DNA of 64,000 nt from BRH-c25 sp035627615 (lineage in GTDB: Bacteria > Bacillota > Clostridia > Lutisporales > Lutisporaceae): NCBI GenBank assembly GCA_035627615.1, contig DASPLL010000024.1, positions 1 through 64,000 of the forward strand. Direction: 5' to 3'. The notes beneath the pieces were generated by a model. The model did no database searches and was not told the origin of the DNA. It was given only the letters and a program-made list of their open reading frames with translations. The position numbers and the translations under genes are program-made. Numbering within the stretch: position 1 is the stretch's first letter; each line of letters opens with the position of its first letter. Below are positions 34,115 through 42,656 of the stretch, one piece after another.

Positions 34115-34837
34115 ATGAAAAACAAGCTTAAGATCATAATCTGTGTTACAATTATTTCTTTGCTTTTGGCAGGACAAGCCATAGGAGTGTTTGCAGATAC
34201 CTATTATGGCGTCTTGAAATTCGGAAGCAGAGGAGAAGCAGTAGTTCAATTGCAAAAAAAATTGAATGCCAACAACTTCAAAGTTGGTACAGTTGATGGA
34301 ATTTACGGAAAAAATACGGAAAATGCAGTCATCAGATATCAGCAGATGAACGGTCTGAGAATCGATGGTATCGCAGGCAGACAAACTCAAGCAAAGCTTT
34401 TTGCAGCACCTCTTGCTACAAATAGGACAAGCACTATGACTACCCTTGCCGCAAGAGGGACAAGCTATTCGTCAACCGACCTTTACTGGCTGTCAAGAAT
34501 AATTAATGCCGAAGCAGAGGCAGAAACTTATACAGGGAAGGTTGCCGTCGGTAATGTAATTTTGAACAGAGTAAAGTCAGATTCATTCCCGGATACTGTA
34601 AAAGGTGTAATATTCGAGTATTATAAAGGTATTCCTCAGTTCAGTCCTGTTGCAGATGGTACTATTTATAATACCCCGAATTCAGATAGTATAAAAGCAG
34701 CAAAAGCTGTACTCAGTGGGACAAGCGTGGTTGGAAATGCAACTTATTTCTTCAATCCGGACAAGTCAGAAGGTACGTGGATTGTTAACAACAAGACTCT
34801 TGTCAAAAGAATTGGTAATCATGTGTTTTACAAATAA
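34115..34837 (+). CDS. SleB/CwlJ-type cell wall hydrolase with peptidoglycan-binding domain
   Basis: A 240-residue exported protein. A signal peptide (about 1-28, IICVTIISLLLAGQAIGVFA) precedes a peptidoglycan-binding domain (LKFGSRGEAVVQLQKKLNAN, DGIYGKNTENAVIRYQ; about 35-95) and a hydrolase_2 domain (LYWLSRIINAEAEAETYTGK, VAVGNVILNRV; about 125-240), with the Glu of NAEAEAE as the expected catalytic residue. SleB/CwlJ enzymes cut spore cortex peptidoglycan, but relatives under c-di-AMP control may act in growing cells. The ATG at 34115 has AAGGAG upstream; longer frames run through the riboswitch and are rejected. Confidence 0.92.
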   Translation: MKNKLKIIICVTIISLLLAGQAIGVFADTYYGVLKFGSRGEAVVQLQKKLNANNFKVGTVDGIYGKNTENAVIRYQQMNGLRIDGIAGRQTQAKLFAAPLATNRTSTMTTLAARGTSYSSTDLYWLSRIINAEAEAETYTGKVAVGNVILNRVKSDSFPDTVKGVIFEYYKGIPQFSPVADGTIYNTPNSDSIKAAKAVLSGTSVVGNATYFFNPDKSEGTWIVNNKTLVKRIGNHVFYK

Positions 34838-34840
34838 GAT

Positions 34841-34884
34841 GATATTAAAAATCGAAGACCGTTTGGTCTTCGATTTTTAATATC
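34841..34884. terminator. Bidirectional terminator
   Basis: GATATTAAAAATCGAAGACC and its exact inverse form a twenty-pair stem with a GTTT loop between two convergent genes. A- and T-rich arms let it act on both strands. It overlaps the trkH stop at 34883. Confidence 0.9.
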
Positions 34885-36334
34885 ATATATTTATCCTCTT
34901 CCAGAAGGAAGGCAAGCCGAGTAATAATATTGGGTATATCTCCAATCGTCCGATTATCATGCACATAGACAGGATGATCTTACTGAAATCCGATAAGGAT
35001 GAATAATTACCTACCGCACCGACAATCCCAAAGCCGGGTCCTACATTGCCAAGAGTTGCTGCTACAGAGGTTATTGTTGTTGCCCAGTCAAGATTGTCCA
35101 ATGAAACAGCGAGTACAGCAGCAATGAAGATTATCATATACATAAAAAAGAATCCCAACACTTCGGATATTGTTCTCTCATCCACTGCCCTGCTGCCAAA
35201 TCTGACAGTATAAACTGCCTTTGGATGAATTATTTGCAGGAGTTCTCTTTTCATAACCTTGAAAAGCAGCAGGAATCTGATATTCTTTATGGCACCGCCT
35301 GTGGAACCTGCACAACCACCAACAAACATCAGCATGAAAAGTATGATTTTACTGAACATCCCCCATGTTTCAAAATTAGTTGAAGTATATCCGGTCGTAC
35401 TGATAATAGAAACAACCTGGAAGGAGGAATGCCGCAAAGCTTCCCACAGGGAACTGAACACATTTCCATACAAGTTAATAGTTATTAATAGGATTGATGC
35501 TATAACCACCCAGGAATAAAAGCGGAATTCTTCATCCTTAAACGGTGCTTTGATATCACCTTTCAGCATCTGATAATACAGTGTGAAATTAGCGCCGCAG
35601 ATAAACATGAATACGGTAATAATAACCTCGGCAAAAATATTATTGTATTCTCCTACGCTGGCATTCATGTTTGAAAATCCACCTGTGCCCACAGTTCCAA
35701 AAGTATGTATCATTGAATCAAAAAGAGGTAAACCTGAGAGCTTCAGTAATACGATTTCCACAATAGTGATTACAATATATATACCATAAAGGATTTTAGC
35801 TGTTTCAGCCACTCTCGGAACAATTTTCCCCGGAGATGGTCCTGGGCTTTCTGCTTTCATCATTTGTACCGCACCGGCGCCAATTGAGGGCAGAATAGCC
35901 AGAGTCAGTACAATTACACCCATGCCTCCTACCCAGTGAGTAAAGCTCCTCCAGAAAAGGATACCTCTGGGCAAATCCTCTATGTGAGTAAGAATACTTG
36001 CACCGGTAGTTGTAAATCCTGAGCTCGTTTCAAAAAAACAGTCGATAAAGGAAGGAATGGCGCCACTTATGAAAAATGGAAGCGAACCGAAAAGAGAAAG
36101 AAGGATCCAGCCCAAAGCAACAATGGCAAAGCCGTCCCGGGCATAGATACTTTTCTTCCCGGTTTTTAAAAAAGTAAATGGAACACCCACCAATCCTGTT
36201 ATCAAAATGCTTAATGCAAAAGCATGGATATCCGTACCATTATAATATGTTGCTACCGCAAGTGACGGCAGCATAAGTAATGCTTCACATACCAGCAACA
36301 TACCAAGAATTCTTGATACTACTCTAAAATTCAC
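34883..36334 (-). CDS. trkH: Potassium uptake protein TrkH
   Basis: A 483-residue membrane channel subunit of a Trk system. Four pore-loop repeats are visible, with selectivity-like segments SSGFTTTGASI, FGTVGTGGFSNM, ISTTGYTSTNFE and LGNVGPGF. The loop FVGGCAGSTGGAIKNIRFL is the typical TrkH middle-domain motif. It works with TrkA, whose gene lies directly upstream, one base away. A second Trk/Ktr set exists at 42005-44401. Confidence 0.95.
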   Translation of the reverse strand: MNFRVVSRILGMLLVCEALLMLPSLAVATYYNGTDIHAFALSILITGLVGVPFTFLKTGKKSIYARDGFAIVALGWILLSLFGSLPFFISGAIPSFIDCFFETSSGFTTTGASILTHIEDLPRGILFWRSFTHWVGGMGVIVLTLAILPSIGAGAVQMMKAESPGPSPGKIVPRVAETAKILYGIYIVITIVEIVLLKLSGLPLFDSMIHTFGTVGTGGFSNMNASVGEYNNIFAEVIITVFMFICGANFTLYYQMLKGDIKAPFKDEEFRFYSWVVIASILLITINLYGNVFSSLWEALRHSSFQVVSIISTTGYTSTNFETWGMFSKIILFMLMFVGGCAGSTGGAIKNIRFLLLFKVMKRELLQIIHPKAVYTVRFGSRAVDERTISEVLGFFFMYMIIFIAAVLAVSLDNLDWATTITSVAATLGNVGPGFGIVGAVGNYSSLSDFSKIILSMCMIIGRLEIYPILLLGLPSFWKRINI

Positions 36335-36335
36335 T

Positions 36336-37691
36336 CTATAACCCTCCTGCAGAGTTAGCTGCTACTTCATTCAAGCTGGAAATATTTTTATTCTTTGATA
36401 TGACAATTACCCTGTCGCCCTCCTTGATGATGTCATTTCCGTGAGGTATAACAACTTCTTTCTTCCTCACTATCGTAGCAATAATAACATCCTTTGGAAG
36501 ACCAAGCTTCTTGATTTTCGTGTTCAGGATTCTGCTGTCACTGTCTGCGATTATCTCTGTGATCTCAGCCTGTCCCTCTATAATCCTGTATAAAGACTCA
36601 ATATTGTTACCGCGTACAAACTTCAGAATATGATTGGTAGTAATAAGTTTTGGGCTAATAACGCTGTCAATACCCAGGCTCTTTATAATGTTTATATAGT
36701 TTACCCTGCTTACTTTTGCTATAACCTTTTTTACTCCATTCTGCTTTGCCAGCAATGCTGACATCAGGTTTTCCTCATCCATACCCGTCATTGCTATAAA
36801 TCCATCCATGTCACTGACATTCTCTGATTTCAACAATTCTTCATCTGTTCCGTCCCCATGTATTACAAGCACCTCCGGAAGCAGCTCCGACAGATGAACA
36901 CACTTTTCTCTGTCAAACTCGATCAGCTTCACCTTTATATCCATTTCCGACAATAGCTTTGCCAGATAAATTGAAATTCGGCCACCTCCTGCAATCATGA
37001 CATTCTTTATCTTCTGAGGGCGCCTGTCAGACATATTGCAGAAATTGTAAAGATTGGACGGTCTGCCGATTACATAGATACTGTCATTTTCCTCAATTAT
37101 AAAATCCCCATTCGGAACTATAACCTCATCATTTCTTATCACAACACCTATAAGAACGGATGAAATAAGCTTGCTGTTCAAATCTCTCAGGGGTATGCCG
37201 ATTATACCCATCTCATGGGTAACCTTCAGCTCCACCATTTTAACTCTCCCCTTTGCGAAGTTCTCCACATTAATAGCAATAGGGAAGTTCAGCACGTTTG
37301 TAATTTCTTCAGCAGCTGCCTGCTCAGGGTTTATTATAAGGTCCAGATCAAGCTCCTCTTTTAACAGGGAAAGCTCTTTTGCATACTCAAGATCTCTTAT
37401 TCTTGCTATCGTTTGTTTGACCCCAAGCTTTTTTGCAGTCAGACAGCAAACCATGTTGACCTCATCGCTGCTTGTCACGGCAATCAGCAGATCAGCAGTA
37501 TCTATCCCGGCTTCCATTAGAATGCTGGTACTAACGCCGCTCCCTTTGATACAAAGCACTTCAAGATTTTCTTCAGCTTTGCTCAAAGCAGCATAATTCT
37601 TGTCTATGATTATCACATCGTTATTGCTCTTAGACAAGCTTTCAGCCAGGTTATATCCAACTTTCCCAGCCCCTATAATGATAATTTTCAT
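36336..37691 (-). CDS. trkA: Trk potassium uptake regulatory protein TrkA
   Basis: A 451-residue cytoplasmic protein with two RCK units in tandem. Each has an NAD-binding N-domain (IIIGAGKVGYNLAESLS at residue 3; VMIAGGGRISIYLAKLLSE near 230) and a C-terminal TrkA-C domain (about 135-220 and 360-440). It binds NAD(H) or ATP and gates TrkH. It starts ahead of trkH and is preceded by repeat copy B. Confidence 0.95.
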   Translation of the reverse strand: MKIIIIGAGKVGYNLAESLSKSNNDVIIIDKNYAALSKAEENLEVLCIKGSGVSTSILMEAGIDTADLLIAVTSSDEVNMVCCLTAKKLGVKQTIARIRDLEYAKELSLLKEELDLDLIINPEQAAAEEITNVLNFPIAINVENFAKGRVKMVELKVTHEMGIIGIPLRDLNSKLISSVLIGVVIRNDEVIVPNGDFIIEENDSIYVIGRPSNLYNFCNMSDRRPQKIKNVMIAGGGRISIYLAKLLSEMDIKVKLIEFDREKCVHLSELLPEVLVIHGDGTDEELLKSENVSDMDGFIAMTGMDEENLMSALLAKQNGVKKVIAKVSRVNYINIIKSLGIDSVISPKLITTNHILKFVRGNNIESLYRIIEGQAEITEIIADSDSRILNTKIKKLGLPKDVIIATIVRKKEVVIPHGNDIIKEGDRVIVISKNKNISSLNEVAANSAGGL

Positions 37692-37711
37692 AACTCAGCC
37701 CCCATATATAT

Positions 37712-37812
37712 GTTTTACACCAAATTCATCAATAGCAGTTCAATGGTGTAAAACATTTTCATTGATATATAAATATCAGCTATTCAATATAATTCTTTAA
37801 TACAGTTTATAT
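37712..37812. repeat. Two-hairpin intergenic element, copy B
   Basis: Hairpin 1: GTTTTACACCA (37712-37722) with TGGTGTAAAAC (37744-37754), loop 21. Linker ATTTTCATTGAT. Hairpin 2: ATATAAA (37767-37773) with TTTATAT (37806-37812). Total 101 bp. It ends two bases from the TAA stop of the gene at 37815. Outside the stems it resembles copy A (31839) closely. Confidence 0.85.
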
Positions 37813-37814
37813 TG

Positions 37815-38273
37815 TTACATTCTAAAAAGAACACTATTATCGAAGGTATTTTCAAGCTGTGCCCTGAGTTCGCCTACTATCTCTTCATCGTCAGTCATGA
37901 CTGCGCATTCAAAGTTGGAGCTCAGCATATTAAGGCTGTTCAACCTGCTGGAGAATGAAAGTACAAATACATATTCCCCTATTATCAGAAGATTGTTTGT
38001 AACTGAATTATTTACCCGTACCTGCCCATCCGCCTTACATACATTCCGCATCAGAGTCAAGGATATATTGCCCTTAAAAAGCAATTTTGGTATAATGACT
38101 TTACAGGTACTGCAGCATTTCTTTTCAATAATTAAACCGATAATATCCTCATGCAGAGATTTTGCCCATATCCCGGAAATCATGATTTCCGGCTCCTGAT
38201 ACTCTTTCAGCAGAGCATCCACAGTATCGATAAGCTGTTGTTTTGTTGAAATATAGTGAACTTTACTCCCCAT
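37815..38273 (-). CDS. Uncharacterised protein, possibly a PLD-like regulatory domain
   Basis: A 152-residue protein that I do not firmly recognise. The middle (NLLIIGEYVFVLSFS) and end (NFECAVMTDDEEIVGELRAQ) resemble the phospholipase-D-like effector domain at the C-terminus of some TrmB/HTH regulators, but no DNA-binding part is present. Three cysteines cluster at EKKCCSTCKV. The ATG at 38273 has GGGAGGTG six bases upstream; an earlier in-frame ATG at 38351 has no support. It is divergent from the tandem-E1 gene. Confidence 0.5.
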   Translation of the reverse strand: MGSKVHYISTKQQLIDTVDALLKEYQEPEIMISGIWAKSLHEDIIGLIIEKKCCSTCKVIIPKLLFKGNISLTLMRNVCKADGQVRVNNSVTNNLLIIGEYVFVLSFSSRLNSLNMLSSNFECAVMTDDEEIVGELRAQLENTFDNSVLFRM

Positions 38274-38493
38274 AGCACACCTCCCGCATAATTTTTTGTA
38301 CAAGCGTATACAGTTTAATATCATTTTACAGTTAACTGCAAGTATTGGCAAGTGCTATCCGACTATTTGGCTGCTATTGACAATTTCATTGCATATTGAT
38401 AATTTATTATTGTCTTCATACAATCTTCATATTTTTGAATTATGATAGAAATTGCGGAATTATAGACTCTTTTACTTAAAGGAGGTGTGACGG

Positions 38494-39873
38494 ATGATAT
38501 TGACTAAAGACCAGGCCTGTAGATATATGAAGCATACCCTGATACCGGAAATAAGCGTACAAGGTCAAAAAAAAATCCTTGACTCTTCAGTGCTTCTATA
38601 TGCCGATGCTTCCGACAGAGTATCTCTTGCGCTGTATTATCTTGCAGCATCAGGTGTCGGACAGGTTTACTGCAGCATGGACAATATTTCAAATTGGGAG
38701 GAATTGTCCAAAAATCTTTCAGATTTGAACAGTGATGCCAAAGTTCAGCTTCAGGCTAAGGAAGCTATGGAAATTTCAGGCGGACAAGCTGCAACAAGAA
38801 TAATTGCAGGTGACTTCAGTTTTGTTAATAAAACCTTGCAAAGTGTAATTAAATATGAAAATCCCCAGGGAAATATACCGACAATAATATGTATACATAG
38901 AGGCTGGAGAGGAGTTGTACAGACCTTCACCGGGCAGACTGGGCTTAAAGAGTTTCTTGAAGGAATGGCAGAGTATCCCGACAGCAGTATTATAGATGCT
39001 TCCGGTTGTTCTGACAACCTATCCGCTTTTTTCTCAAGCTTAATGGCTGTCATTGAGCATGTAAAACTGACCTTATCCCTTGGTAAACTCCTGTCTGAGG
39101 CACTGTACTACGATCTGTCTTCCATGGAATTTGATTTTATGAGCAACCAGGCTGATTTACTTGATAAACTGCTCGGTCCACATGGACCCGAAAAAGGTTG
39201 TGATACGCTTTCTGCCTCCCGGGTGCTGATAATGGGATGCGGAGGATCAGGCTCTTCTGCCGCTTTTGCCTTGGCGTCCTCAGGTATAGGCAAATTAGGC
39301 CTGGTGGATTTTGATGCTGTCGGACTCAGCAACCTTAACCGCCAGATCATGCATTCAGCATCACGGATAGGTATGCCTAAAGTACAGTCGGCGGAGGTAT
39401 TCCTCAAACAGACAAATCCCAATATCAGCCTGGAAACATATAATAAAGGAATCAGCAAGGAAAATATCCAGGATATCATAAGCTCATATGATATTATTAT
39501 CGGAAGCATTGATGATCCTGCCCCCAGAAGCATACTGAAGTATGCCTGTCATACAGCAAAAAAACCTCTGTTGGAAGCCGGTGCGCTTGATATATCCGGT
39601 ATTGCCACATCTATTATCCCTGAGATCAGTCCCTGCAGTCGCTGCATTTCCCTGGAGCCAGGTGATAGCATTTTACTGGCTTCCTGCTGCGAATCAGGCG
39701 TATTGGGGCCTGTACCGGGCATATTGGGGGTAATACAGGCCGCAGAGGCTGTAAAGCTTTTAACCGGAAGCGGTATATCTTTGAAAAACAGAATGCTGCT
39801 TTATGATGTTTTTGATACCGATATATATGTTACTGATTGTGGAAAAATCCACTGTTGTAGATCATTCAGTTAA
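38494..39873 (+). CDS. ThiF/MoeB-family protein with a degenerate N-terminal E1 copy
   Basis: A 459-residue protein. The C-terminal half (about 225-459) is a complete E1-like adenylation domain: GCGGSGSS nucleotide loop (near 245), NLNRQI, the Asp region GSIDDPAPR, a cysteine pair CSRC and GPVPGILGVIQAAEAVKLLTG. The N-terminal half begins RYMKHTLIPEISVQGQKKIL, like the start of ThiF/MoeB, but its glycine loop is replaced by YADASDRVS, so it looks like an inactive second copy. Family members adenylate the C-terminus of ubiquitin-like sulfur carriers. The carrier partner is not next door. RBS is AAGGAGGTG. cysK follows on the other strand. Confidence 0.82.
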   Translation: MILTKDQACRYMKHTLIPEISVQGQKKILDSSVLLYADASDRVSLALYYLAASGVGQVYCSMDNISNWEELSKNLSDLNSDAKVQLQAKEAMEISGGQAATRIIAGDFSFVNKTLQSVIKYENPQGNIPTIICIHRGWRGVVQTFTGQTGLKEFLEGMAEYPDSSIIDASGCSDNLSAFFSSLMAVIEHVKLTLSLGKLLSEALYYDLSSMEFDFMSNQADLLDKLLGPHGPEKGCDTLSASRVLIMGCGGSGSSAAFALASSGIGKLGLVDFDAVGLSNLNRQIMHSASRIGMPKVQSAEVFLKQTNPNISLETYNKGISKENIQDIISSYDIIIGSIDDPAPRSILKYACHTAKKPLLEAGALDISGIATSIIPEISPCSRCISLEPGDSILLASCCESGVLGPVPGILGVIQAAEAVKLLTGSGISLKNRMLLYDVFDTDIYVTDCGKIHCCRSFS

Positions 39874-39908
39874 AAAACTTCTGCCTTAGTAAAAGGCAGA
39901 AGTTTTTA
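39872..39908. terminator. Bidirectional terminator
   Basis: AAAAACTTCTGCCTT and AAGGCAGAAGTTTTT form a fifteen-pair stem between convergent genes (stops at 39873 and 39913). Confidence 0.9.
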
Positions 39909-39912
39909 TTTG

Positions 39913-40848
39913 CTATACGTTCTGGAACAGAGCTGTGGATAGGTATCTTTCCCCGGTATCCGGCAGAAGCACAACTATATTCTTTCCTTTGTTCTCAGGC
40001 CTCCTTGCAACCTCTGTAGCTGCATGAAGTGCTGCTCCTGAAGAGATACCCAGCAATAAGCCTTCCATACCCGCAAGCTTTCTGGCTGCGGCGAAAGCCT
40101 CTTCATTCTTCACTTTGAATACCTCATCAATTACTGCCTTATTCAGAACATCCGGTATAAAGCCGGCTCCTATTCCCTGTATCTTGTGAGGACCCGGATT
40201 CCCTCCCGAAAGTACCGGTGAATCCTCAGGCTCAACTGCTATTATCTTAATATCCGGTTTTTTTGCTTTGAGCGCCTCTCCAACCCCTGTAATTGTTCCA
40301 CCGGTGCCGACTCCTGCAATAAATATGTCTACCTGCCCTTCCGTATCTCTCAATATTTCTTCTGCTGTTGTCACTTTATGGATCGCAGGATTTGAAGCAT
40401 TTTTAAACTGCTGGGGTATATAAGCCTTGGGCATTTCTGCAGCCAGATCTTCAGCCTTTTTTATTGCCCCCTTCATCCCTTCGGCTCCCGGAGTGAGAAC
40501 CAGCTCTGCTCCAAGTGCTGCAAGAAGGCTTCTTCTTTCAATACTCATAGTATCCGGCATAGTGAGTATAAGCCTATAACCCTTTGCCGCCGATACAAAT
40601 GCCAGAGCTATTCCTGTGTTTCCGCTTGTAGGCTCTATTATTACCGTATCCTTATCTATAAGGCCCTTATCTTCAGCATCCTTTATCATGGCATAGCCTA
40701 TCCTGTCCTTGACGCTTCCACCTGGGTTGAAATATTCAAGCTTTGCTATTATTTTTGCATTTAATCCTCTTTCCTTATTATAATTAACAATTTCAAGCAG
40801 AGGAGTGTTTCCTATCAATTCGGTTATGCTTTTTGATATTTTCTTCAT
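39913..40848 (-). CDS. cysK: Cysteine synthase (O-acetylserine sulfhydrylase)
   Basis: A 311-residue PLP enzyme that makes cysteine from O-acetylserine and sulfide. The PLP lysine is Lys47 (PGGSVKDRIGYAM). The substrate loop TSGNTGIAL and phosphate loop GVGTGGTITGVG are intact. Length is normal for CysK. The Rrf2-type regulator gene lies 31 bases upstream on the same strand, as in CymR-cysK pairs. Confidence 0.96.
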   Translation of the reverse strand: MKKISKSITELIGNTPLLEIVNYNKERGLNAKIIAKLEYFNPGGSVKDRIGYAMIKDAEDKGLIDKDTVIIEPTSGNTGIALAFVSAAKGYRLILTMPDTMSIERRSLLAALGAELVLTPGAEGMKGAIKKAEDLAAEMPKAYIPQQFKNASNPAIHKVTTAEEILRDTEGQVDIFIAGVGTGGTITGVGEALKAKKPDIKIIAVEPEDSPVLSGGNPGPHKIQGIGAGFIPDVLNKAVIDEVFKVKNEEAFAAARKLAGMEGLLLGISSGAALHAATEVARRPENKGKNIVVLLPDTGERYLSTALFQNV

Positions 40849-40879
40849 TACAATTTACCTCCAAAAATAATTATCACAT

Positions 40880-41326
40880 TTATATGTAATACATGTTAGC
40901 TTCATGGTTCATCATCCTGTTATACTCATTTGTCAGCTCCTCCAGGGTTATTCCATCCACCACCTCATTGATACTCGCATTTATTATGCTCCAGACCTTT
41001 TCCCTTATGCAGTCCTCGATCCTGTCATTGGTCTTCTCCTCCATACTTTTCTCATCAATTACTGAAAGTTTGCCCTCCAATACTCTTAATACGGCGCCAA
41101 CGGTCACATGCTCAGGATTATCCGCCAATGCATATCCTCCCTGCGCACCCTTGGTGCTTACCAGGAGCCCTGCCTTCCTCAAGGTTGAGAAAACCTGCTC
41201 CAGGTAACCTTCCGATATATTCTCTCTTTCGGCAATGCTTTTCAGTGATATGTGGTCTCCCCTTGAATATACCGCCAGATCAACCATTGCCCTTAATCCG
41301 TACCTGCCTTTTGTAGAAATCTTCAT
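40880..41326 (-). CDS. Rrf2-family transcriptional regulator, CymR-like
   Basis: A 148-residue winged-helix regulator (YGLRAMVDLAVYS, IAERENISEGYLEQVFSTLR, GAQGGYALAD). The three-cysteine cluster of IscR is absent; only one cysteine is seen (EDCIREK), so an iron-sulfur cofactor is unlikely. Pairing with cysK suggests a CymR-type repressor of cysteine metabolism, which in Bacillus works in complex with CysK. That role is inferred from context. Confidence 0.9.
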   Translation of the reverse strand: MKISTKGRYGLRAMVDLAVYSRGDHISLKSIAERENISEGYLEQVFSTLRKAGLLVSTKGAQGGYALADNPEHVTVGAVLRVLEGKLSVIDEKSMEEKTNDRIEDCIREKVWSIINASINEVVDGITLEELTNEYNRMMNHEANMYYI

Positions 41327-41500
41327 ATGTATCTCCTACTATTCCTATGGGTTTTATTATGTTTTATTATATCATCCAGTTATAGTTATTGCAAGTACTT
41401 TGTAATATATTCTTGGGTATTGAAAATATATTGTTTCTTCAAATTTTCTACACATTACCATGCTAATATATAGATATAGATTTACAAGGAGGTAATCCTT

Positions 41501-41863
41501 ATGAAAAGAATAGCAGCATTATTAACTATAGTAACTGTCATATCTCTCCTGTTTGCAGCCTTTGTTTACGCAGACAGTGATACAGATGTGCCGCAGTGGT
41601 TCAGAGACATGATATCCTGGAAAAAGACACAGGTCGAAAAGGCTGGGCAAGACGGAACAATAACAAAAGAGCAGGCTGAATTATATAAAAGCAATATCGA
41701 CAAAATGGAAGAGTTTCATTCAGAATACGGTTTTCCTAACGGCATGGGCTTTGGAGCCTGCGGAGGCCGTGGTGCAAATACCGGATATGGCTATGGACGT
41801 GGAATGATGGGTACGGGATATGGTTACAATATGATGAATGGTTTTAGTTACCCCGTTCGATGA
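41501..41863 (+). CDS. Small exported protein (DUF2680-like)
   Basis: A 120-residue protein with a signal peptide (MKRIAALLTIVTVISLLFAA, cleavage near VYADS) followed by a helical domain of about 45 residues (WFRDMISWKKTQVEKAGQDG, ITKEQAELYKSNIDKMEEFH), as in the DUF2680/YckD family, and a Gly/Tyr/Met-rich tail (GYGYGRGMMGTGYGYNMM). Function is unknown. The tail's methionines and glycines are common in clostridial members. AGGAGG precedes the ATG and a terminator follows, so it is a single-gene unit. Confidence 0.75.
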   Translation: MKRIAALLTIVTVISLLFAAFVYADSDTDVPQWFRDMISWKKTQVEKAGQDGTITKEQAELYKSNIDKMEEFHSEYGFPNGMGFGACGGRGANTGYGYGRGMMGTGYGYNMMNGFSYPVR

Positions 41864-41892
41864 ACAAGCAGTACATTTAATGCCCCCTCTCT

Positions 41893-41925
41893 AAAAAAGA
41901 AGGTTCAAAATTGAACCTTCTTTTT
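41893..41925 (+). terminator. Terminator after the DUF2680-like gene
   Basis: AAGAAGGTTCAA and TTGAACCTTCTT form a twelve-pair stem, followed by TTTTATG. Confidence 0.88.
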
Positions 41926-42004
41926 ATGTTACACTTTAATCTCTTTACAACGGAAAGAAACAAGGCCTTATTGTAAGGGGTATCCCGTAATGGATAGGAA
42001 AAGC

Positions 42005-42643
42005 TTAGAATTTATCTATGTCACTCTTAGCTCCGATTACTACCAAAATATCATCACTATTGACAGTATAATCAGCAGTTGGTGATACATTTATCTTTGA
42101 TCCGTTTTTTATCGCAATAATATTAATGCCGTGTCTTACTCTGACGTTCAATTCCTTTAATGTCTTGCCTTCCCAGCGCTTAGGCGGATTTATTTCAATT
42201 ATTGTATAATCCGGCGACAGCTCGATATAGTCAATTATGTTTGTGGATACCAGATTATGCGCAACTCTTACACCCATGTCCTGCTCGGGGAACACTACAC
42301 GATCAGCTCCCAGCTTGCTCAATACTCTTGCATGCAGTTCATTCTGAGCTTTGGCCAGTATATACTTTATCCCCATTTCCTTTAACATCTGGGTTACAAG
42401 GATACTGGACTCCAGGTTCTTGCCTGTGGAAACGACCGCAGCGTCAAAGTTCTTTGCACCCGCTGATCTCAGGACATTCTCATCAGTGACATTCCCAACC
42501 AGAGCGTATGTGATATGATCGGATATACTCTGTATCAATGCTTCATTTTCATCAATGGCCAATACCTCATGCCCCAGATCATAAAGGGTTTTTGCCACAC
42601 TTTGTCCAAACCTGCCTAATCCCAATACTATAAATGACTGCAT
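42005..42643 (-). CDS. Potassium channel regulatory subunit, KtrA/TrkA-like
   Basis: A 212-residue single RCK unit. The NAD/ATP-binding N-domain starts FIVLGLGRFGQSVAKTL, and the C-domain (about 135-212) has INPPKRWEGKTLKELNVR. The size matches KtrA/KtrC rather than the double TrkA. It is the last gene of a five-gene unit starting at 46844 and regulates the TrkH/KtrB-like channel encoded just upstream. Confidence 0.93.
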   Translation of the reverse strand: MQSFIVLGLGRFGQSVAKTLYDLGHEVLAIDENEALIQSISDHITYALVGNVTDENVLRSAGAKNFDAAVVSTGKNLESSILVTQMLKEMGIKYILAKAQNELHARVLSKLGADRVVFPEQDMGVRVAHNLVSTNIIDYIELSPDYTIIEINPPKRWEGKTLKELNVRVRHGINIIAIKNGSKINVSPTADYTVNSDDILVVIGAKSDIDKF

Positions 42644-42656
42644 ATTATTCCTCCTA

